Of a DNA stretch of 10,240 bases, positions 6,814 to 10,240 are shown in pieces. The notes under the pieces are model-generated. The model was not told the origin of the DNA. It made no database searches and was given only the letters and a program-made list of their open reading frames with translations. Where the stretch lies: assembly GCA_003645605.1 (NCBI GenBank), contig QNAY01000015.1, positions 1 through 10,240 of the forward strand, read 5' to 3'. The translations under genes and the position numbers were made by a program. The DNA is from Thermodesulfobacteriota bacterium (GTDB lineage Bacteria; Desulfobacterota; Dissulfuribacteria; Dissulfuribacterales; UBA3076). The number at the start of each line of letters is the position of its first letter. Positions within the stretch are counted from its first letter, which is position 1.

Positions 6814-7986
6814 ATGGATTCTTTTGAGAATATTACGGATTTTATTGACTCTGAATTGCGGTTGCAGAATGAAACCGGGATGCTCAGATCTCTTTTTCCC
6901 CTGGAAGGGTCACAAAGAGGGCTGATAGAGACCGAAGGGAAGCCACTCGTTGATTTCTCCTCCAATGATTATTTGGGCCTGGCTGATCACCCCGCCCTTA
7001 TTGAAGGGGCAAAAAAGGCTATGGAGAAATGGGGTGCAGGGGCCCGGGCCTCCAGGCTTATGAGCGGGGACCTGGAAATCCATCACAGGCTTGAGTCCGC
7101 GATTGCCGCCCTAAAGGGAAAAGAAGCAGGCCTGCTTTTTGGGAGCGGTTATCTGGCAAATACAGGAATAATTCCGGCCCTTTGTGGAAGGAACGATGTG
7201 ATTTATTCGGATCGCTTGAACCATGCGAGCATAGTGGATGGGGTCCTTTTGTCCAGAGCACGATTTTGCAGGTTCAGGCACAATGACATGAATCACCTTG
7301 AGGACCTGCTTAAAAGCCACAAATCGAGATATCGCAAGGCCCTGATTGTGGTTGAAAGCGTTTACAGCATGGACGGAGATCAAGCTCCTGTATCAGAGCT
7401 TTTGGAACTGAGGGGGCGTTATGGGGCCATGCTGATGATAGATGAGGCCCATGCAACAGGGGTGTTTGGTGCAAAAGGGGAGGGAATAATAAGCCAAGCC
7501 GGAGCGGAATCAGTAGATGTAATCCTGAGCACATTCGGCAAGGCCCTGGGTGGTTATGGTGCCTTTGTAGCTGTCTCGAACCGGATGAAGCAGTTTCTTT
7601 TAAATCGTGCCAAGACCTTTATTTTTTCTACTGCTCTTCCGCCAGCGGTTATAGGTGCAAACCTTGCGGCTGTGAAGCTTCTTGAGGAAGAGCCTGAGCG
7701 CAGAACCCGGGTCTGCGAGCTGGCATCAGAGCTTAGAAGGGCTTTAAAGGAAGATTTGGGTTTTATTAATACCCCCAGCGAGTCACAGATCGTTCCAATG
7801 ATGGTTGGCGACAGCCAAGGTGCGCTCAGTCTGGCGGAAAGCCTGCGGGATGCAGGTTTTTTCGTAAAAGCGATTCGGCCCCCGACTGTCCCGGAGGGCA
7901 CGGCAAGGCTTCGTCTATCCGTAACTGCAAATCATAGTTTAAAAGATGTGCGTCAACTTCTGGAGGCCTTGTCCAGTGGATTTTGA
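6814..7986 (+). CDS. bioF: 8-amino-7-oxononanoate synthase
   Basis: A PLP enzyme of the cytoplasm that condenses pimeloyl-ACP (or -CoA) with L-alanine to give 8-amino-7-oxononanoate, the first step of biotin ring assembly. At 390 residues it has the family's usual length. It has the alpha-oxoamine synthase features: SSNDYLGL (49-56), the glycine-rich GSGYLANTG (110-118), NHAS with H137 stacking on PLP, MIDEAHATGVFG with D210, and STFGKALGGYGAF with K243 as the Schiff-base lysine. RPPTVPEGTARLRLS (355-369) is the C-terminal signature. ATG 6814 gives the expected N-terminus, but no good ribosome site precedes it. It is first in the biotin cluster, 23 bp after the palindrome, and its end overlaps the hydrolase gene by 11 nt. 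It could in principle be another family member, such as a KBL-type ligase, but the biotin neighbours decide for BioF. Confidence 0.95.
   Translation: MDSFENITDFIDSELRLQNETGMLRSLFPLEGSQRGLIETEGKPLVDFSSNDYLGLADHPALIEGAKKAMEKWGAGARASRLMSGDLEIHHRLESAIAALKGKEAGLLFGSGYLANTGIIPALCGRNDVIYSDRLNHASIVDGVLLSRARFCRFRHNDMNHLEDLLKSHKSRYRKALIVVESVYSMDGDQAPVSELLELRGRYGAMLMIDEAHATGVFGAKGEGIISQAGAESVDVILSTFGKALGGYGAFVAVSNRMKQFLLNRAKTFIFSTALPPAVIGANLAAVKLLEEEPERRTRVCELASELRRALKEDLGFINTPSESQIVPMMVGDSQGALSLAESLRDAGFFVKAIRPPTVPEGTARLRLSVTANHSLKDVRQLLEALSSGF
7962..7966 (+). promoter_or_regulatory. Ribosome binding site setting the hydrolase start
   Basis: GGAGG inside the last codons of bioF lies 9 nt before GTG 7976. 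It supports that GTG over the more upstream in-frame ATG at 7946, which has no such site and would add ten residues unlike the family N-terminus. Confidence 0.7.
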
Positions 7987-8647
7987 GCTCATCCACCGGG
8001 GCCATGAAAGATCTTTAGTCCTGATACCAGGCTGGGGTTTTTGTCCTGACATTTTTTCTTCGCTCAATCTATCCTATAATTATATCCTGCCCAAGGGGCC
8101 TGTGTATCGTGATATATCAATAGATCTCTATGATTTTTTGCTCAAAAAGGATATGGCTAAGGTGAGTATTTTTGGCTGGTCCCTTGGGGCGTATGTTGCC
8201 CTTGATTTCCATGCCGGATATCCGGATATGATCGAGGCCGTGTATATTATCTCCTTGCGAAAAGCCTTTGATTTCAAGGAACTTACAGCACAACTTAAGG
8301 CCCTGGAAGCGGACCGTGTTGTGGCCCTGATGCAATTTTACCGCCGGTGTTTTTTGGGACAGAGCGCTGATTACCAATGGTTTTCCAGTGCTTTAGAGGA
8401 ATCCGGCATCAGCCAGTGGGATATGTCTGGACTCAGGAAGGGATTGATATATTTAAAAGGGAAAACAGCGGATTTCTCCAAATGCGCAGGCACTCAACTG
8501 CGTATCTTCCATGGGGAAAAAGATGTGATTGCACCCCTGGATCAAGTCCCTGAGCCTCCTCCTGGAGTTGCCATCGATGTAATTTCAGGTACAGGACACT
8601 TGCCCTTCTTATCATCTGAATTCGAAAGGAGGTTCTGTGTGCCTTAA
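7976..8647 (+). CDS. BioH-like alpha/beta hydrolase, probable pimeloyl-ACP methyl ester esterase
   Basis: A 223-residue cytoplasmic alpha/beta hydrolase. Next to bioC, its likely reaction is removal of the methyl group from pimeloyl-ACP methyl ester, which ends chain elongation and hands pimeloyl-ACP to BioF. Visible features: LVLIPGWG (14-21) for the oxyanion region, nucleophile S69 in GWSLGAYVA, acid D183 in FHGEKDVIAP, and H208 in GTGHLPF. GWSLG and the HxPF ending resemble E. coli BioH, but it is about 30 residues shorter and the cap (about 95-165) is divergent. BioG, BioK and other gatekeepers fill the same slot elsewhere, so I give no gene symbol. The GTG start is chosen from the GGAGG site. 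It overlaps bioF and bioC by 11 nt each, which suggests coupled translation. Confidence 0.85.
   Translation: MDFELIHRGHERSLVLIPGWGFCPDIFSSLNLSYNYILPKGPVYRDISIDLYDFLLKKDMAKVSIFGWSLGAYVALDFHAGYPDMIEAVYIISLRKAFDFKELTAQLKALEADRVVALMQFYRRCFLGQSADYQWFSSALEESGISQWDMSGLRKGLIYLKGKTADFSKCAGTQLRIFHGEKDVIAPLDQVPEPPPGVAIDVISGTGHLPFLSSEFERRFCVP
8626..8632 (+). promoter_or_regulatory. Strong ribosome binding site of bioC at short spacing
   Basis: AAGGAGG is a full anti-Shine-Dalgarno match placed inside the hydrolase gene, only 4 nt before GTG 8637. A second GTG at 8639 is out of frame with BioC. The spacing is shorter than usual but no better in-frame start exists nearby. Confidence 0.65.
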
Positions 8648-9449
8648 GGCGCGGTTGACCCAGTCCTTCTCAAGGGCTGCTCCAACCTATGATACCTATG
8701 CAGATGTCCAGTCTGAGACGGCTACCTGTCTTATAGCCCGGCTCAAAGACAGAGAATATCAGAAGATACTTGAGATTGGCTGCGGTACAGGGTTCTATAC
8801 CTTGATGCTGGCACAGAAATTCCTAAATTCACATATACTGGCGGTTGACATCTCGCCGGTCATGGTTGCCGAGGCAAGAATAAAACTTGCCCGATATTCC
8901 AGAGTGCGTCTTGAAAAGGCCGACGGTGAGCACCTCCCTGCTTTTATTTCCGGTCCTTTTGATCTTATTACCGCAAGCGGTGCCCTTCACTGGTTTGAGG
9001 ATTTAGAAAAGACAATACAACAATACCGCAGCATCCTTTCGCCTTCCGGCTTTGTCCTTTTTGCGCTTTTTGGTCCAAACACACTCTTTGAGCTAAACAA
9101 GACGCTCAGAGTCTTTGACAACAGGGTCTGCCTTCCTGTTAATTCTTTTCCAAAGGAGACCACATTGCAAGGTTTCCTTTCAAGGGCATTTAATGAATGG
9201 AATGTAAAAGAACTCAGTTTCTCCCGTACCTACCCGGATATGTTGTCACTCCTCAGGAGTCTGAAAAATACAGGTGTGGCGCCCAGGATGGAAACAGGGC
9301 CTTTTGTGCGTACCCGCGCCGGCATGTTGGACATAGAACGCAGTTATAAAAAACATTTTGGTTCGATAAAGGCCACCTATCAGGTATTCATCTGTGAGGG
9401 GTCCAAATCACCAAATCACCAAATCACCAAATTACCCAATCCTCAATGA
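8637..9449 (+). CDS. bioC: Malonyl-ACP O-methyltransferase
   Basis: A SAM-dependent methyltransferase that methylates the free carboxyl of malonyl-ACP so that the fatty acid elongation cycle can build the pimeloyl chain. The 270-residue protein shows the BioC pattern in order: FSRAAPTYDTYADVQ (11-25), SAM motif I LEIGCGTGFYT (45-55), the acidic D71 ending strand 2 in AVDIS, ADGEHLP (95-101), FDLITASGALHWF (108-120), and the BioC-typical LFALFGPNTLFEL (141-153) and LLRSLKNTGV (205-214). It starts at GTG 8637, inside the end of the hydrolase gene, and its stop overlaps bioD (ATGA). The last 15 or so residues (from SKSPNHQITK) come from an 8-bp tandem repeat and look like a recent addition rather than part of the enzyme. 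Confidence 0.95.
   Translation: MCLKARLTQSFSRAAPTYDTYADVQSETATCLIARLKDREYQKILEIGCGTGFYTLMLAQKFLNSHILAVDISPVMVAEARIKLARYSRVRLEKADGEHLPAFISGPFDLITASGALHWFEDLEKTIQQYRSILSPSGFVLFALFGPNTLFELNKTLRVFDNRVCLPVNSFPKETTLQGFLSRAFNEWNVKELSFSRTYPDMLSLLRSLKNTGVAPRMETGPFVRTRAGMLDIERSYKKHFGSIKATYQVFICEGSKSPNHQITKLPNPQ
9405..9436 (+). repeat. 8-bp tandem repeat at the end of bioC
   Basis: Three perfect copies of AAATCACC (9405-9412, 9413-9420, 9421-9428) are followed by a variant AAATTACC (9429-9436). The unit is not a multiple of three, so loss or gain of one unit would shift the BioC frame and move its stop away from the bioD start. It replaces the place where a ribosome site for bioD would be expected. Confidence 0.85.
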
Positions 9450-10156
9450 TTCTCTTTGTAACCGGCACAGATACAGGCGTGGGCAAGACCTTTATCACTG
9501 CCCTTTTGGCAAAGACCCTGGTCGACCAGGGAATTGATGTCAAGGTGCAAAAATGGGTCAGCACCGGTAACAGCAATTTCTCTGAAGACTGTGTCTTTAT
9601 CTATGAACTGCTTGGAAACAAGTCAGTGGAAACCCTCCACGGATTACAAGACAGGACTGGTTCTGATACTGCCCCGTATTGTCTGCCGATTCCTGCGTCT
9701 CCACATCTTGCAGCAGAACAGGCAGGCGTGACCATTAAGACCAAAGTCATCCGTGATGCCTTTTTTCGACTCGAATCATCGTGCGAAATCCTTATTGTGG
9801 AAGGAGTCGGCGGGGTCCTTGTGCCTTTGAGCAGGGATTTGTTTCTGGCAGATTTGGTGGCAGACTTGAAACTGCCGGTTCTTGTGGTGGCGCGCAGCGG
9901 CCTTGGCACCTTAAATCATACACTCCTGACACTGGAAGCCTTGCGACACCGGAATATTCAAATAGTTGGCGTGTTATTAAACAGCAAGGGAGGCGAAGAT
10001 TTTTCCATTGTGAGAGATAACCAGAGGACAATTGCTGAGATGGGACAGGTAGAGGTCTTTGGTGTCCTGCCCAAGGTAAAAAGTCCACTTGATGCCCTTT
10101 CGTCCATAGCACCAATGGCTGATCGTATCCTGAATGTGCTAAAAGACCTGGAATAA
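9446..10156 (+). CDS. bioD: Dethiobiotin synthetase
   Basis: An ATP-dependent carboxylase of the cytoplasm that turns 7,8-diaminononanoate and CO2 into dethiobiotin, the penultimate biotin intermediate. The 236-residue protein has the family P-loop GTDTGVGKT (7-15), the K36 lysine region, D48, SPHLAA (85-90) and VEGVGGVLVPL (118-128), with N179 near the adenine pocket. The usual KP-x3-G sequence after the second strand reads KWVSTG here, so the proline is replaced by tryptophan. Length and motif order are normal. The ATG overlaps the bioC stop by 4 nt and there is no separate ribosome site, so translation probably depends on termination of bioC. Last gene of the operon, 30 nt before the terminator. 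Confidence 0.95.
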   Translation: MILFVTGTDTGVGKTFITALLAKTLVDQGIDVKVQKWVSTGNSNFSEDCVFIYELLGNKSVETLHGLQDRTGSDTAPYCLPIPASPHLAAEQAGVTIKTKVIRDAFFRLESSCEILIVEGVGGVLVPLSRDLFLADLVADLKLPVLVVARSGLGTLNHTLLTLEALRHRNIQIVGVLLNSKGGEDFSIVRDNQRTIAEMGQVEVFGVLPKVKSPLDALSSIAPMADRILNVLKDLE

Positions 10157-10186
10157 CACCTCCCACTGATGATGGATGTATAAGCA

Positions 10187-10232
10187 AAAAAATCCCCCGG
10201 GGAAACCGGGGGGACCGACCGGGGGATTTTTT
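10187..10232. terminator. Intrinsic terminator after bioD, probably bidirectional
   Basis: AAAAAATCCCCCGG (10187-10200) pairs perfectly with CCGGGGGATTTTTT (10219-10232), a 14-bp stem with a GC core and a terminal T-run. The A-run on the other side would give a T-run on the opposite strand, so it can stop transcription from both sides. The 18-nt loop holds a second copy of the G-rich arm (10206-10214), allowing a shorter alternative hairpin with loop GGAAA. Confidence 0.9.
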
Positions 10233-10240
10233 GGAGAATA

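Noticed and set aside
7946..7975. Upstream ATG for the BioH-like gene
   Set aside because: The added ten residues overlap bioF more deeply, have no ribosome site and do not look like the family N-terminus; GTG 7976 has GGAGG at good spacing.
9403..9440. CRISPR-like short repeats
   Set aside because: Units of 8 bp are directly adjacent with no spacers, so this is a microsatellite inside bioC.
9792..10187. 131-residue frame on the - strand opposite bioD
   Set aside because: Antisense to conserved BioD codons, no recognisable protein, and it begins at the terminator.

Overview
The window looks like chromosomal DNA from a Gram-negative anaerobe, most plausibly a deltaproteobacterium (Desulfobacterota). 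This rests on the style of the proteins, the compact forward-strand operons with GTG starts, and intergenic palindromes built from CACGAAA-type words; it is an inference, not a proof. All eight or nine supported genes lie on the + strand, in two blocks.

Positions 1-467 carry no credible gene. They hold a degenerate 199-bp palindrome (51-249), a third, partly deleted copy of its core (370-396), and the untranslated leader of the first gene. Block 1 (468-6591) is a divergent Hsp70 module: an Hsp70 with a zinc ribbon inserted between its ATPase and substrate-binding domains; a zinc ribbon/transmembrane/LysM protein translationally coupled to it (GTGA overlap); a 680-residue TPR-type protein; an 85-residue J-domain-like protein without the HPD tripeptide; and, after a strong 50-bp hairpin, a GrpE-like exchange factor. 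The set reads as a specialised Hsp70 machine with its own exchange factor and adaptors, possibly tethered to the cell envelope. I know of no named function for this combination, and it is the best candidate in the window for an undescribed system.

Positions 6592-6813 are a second intergenic palindrome (6604-6790). Block 2 (6814-10156) is a tightly overlapping biotin operon: bioF, a short BioH-like alpha/beta hydrolase, bioC and bioD, with overlaps of 11, 11 and 4 nt. BioC methylates malonyl-ACP to start pimelate synthesis on the fatty acid machinery, the hydrolase probably removes the methyl group from pimeloyl-ACP methyl ester, BioF makes 7-keto-8-aminopelargonate and BioD closes the dethiobiotin ring. 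The aminotransferase (bioA) and biotin synthase (bioB) are not in the window. A GC-rich hairpin flanked by an A-run and a T-run (10187-10232) ends the operon.
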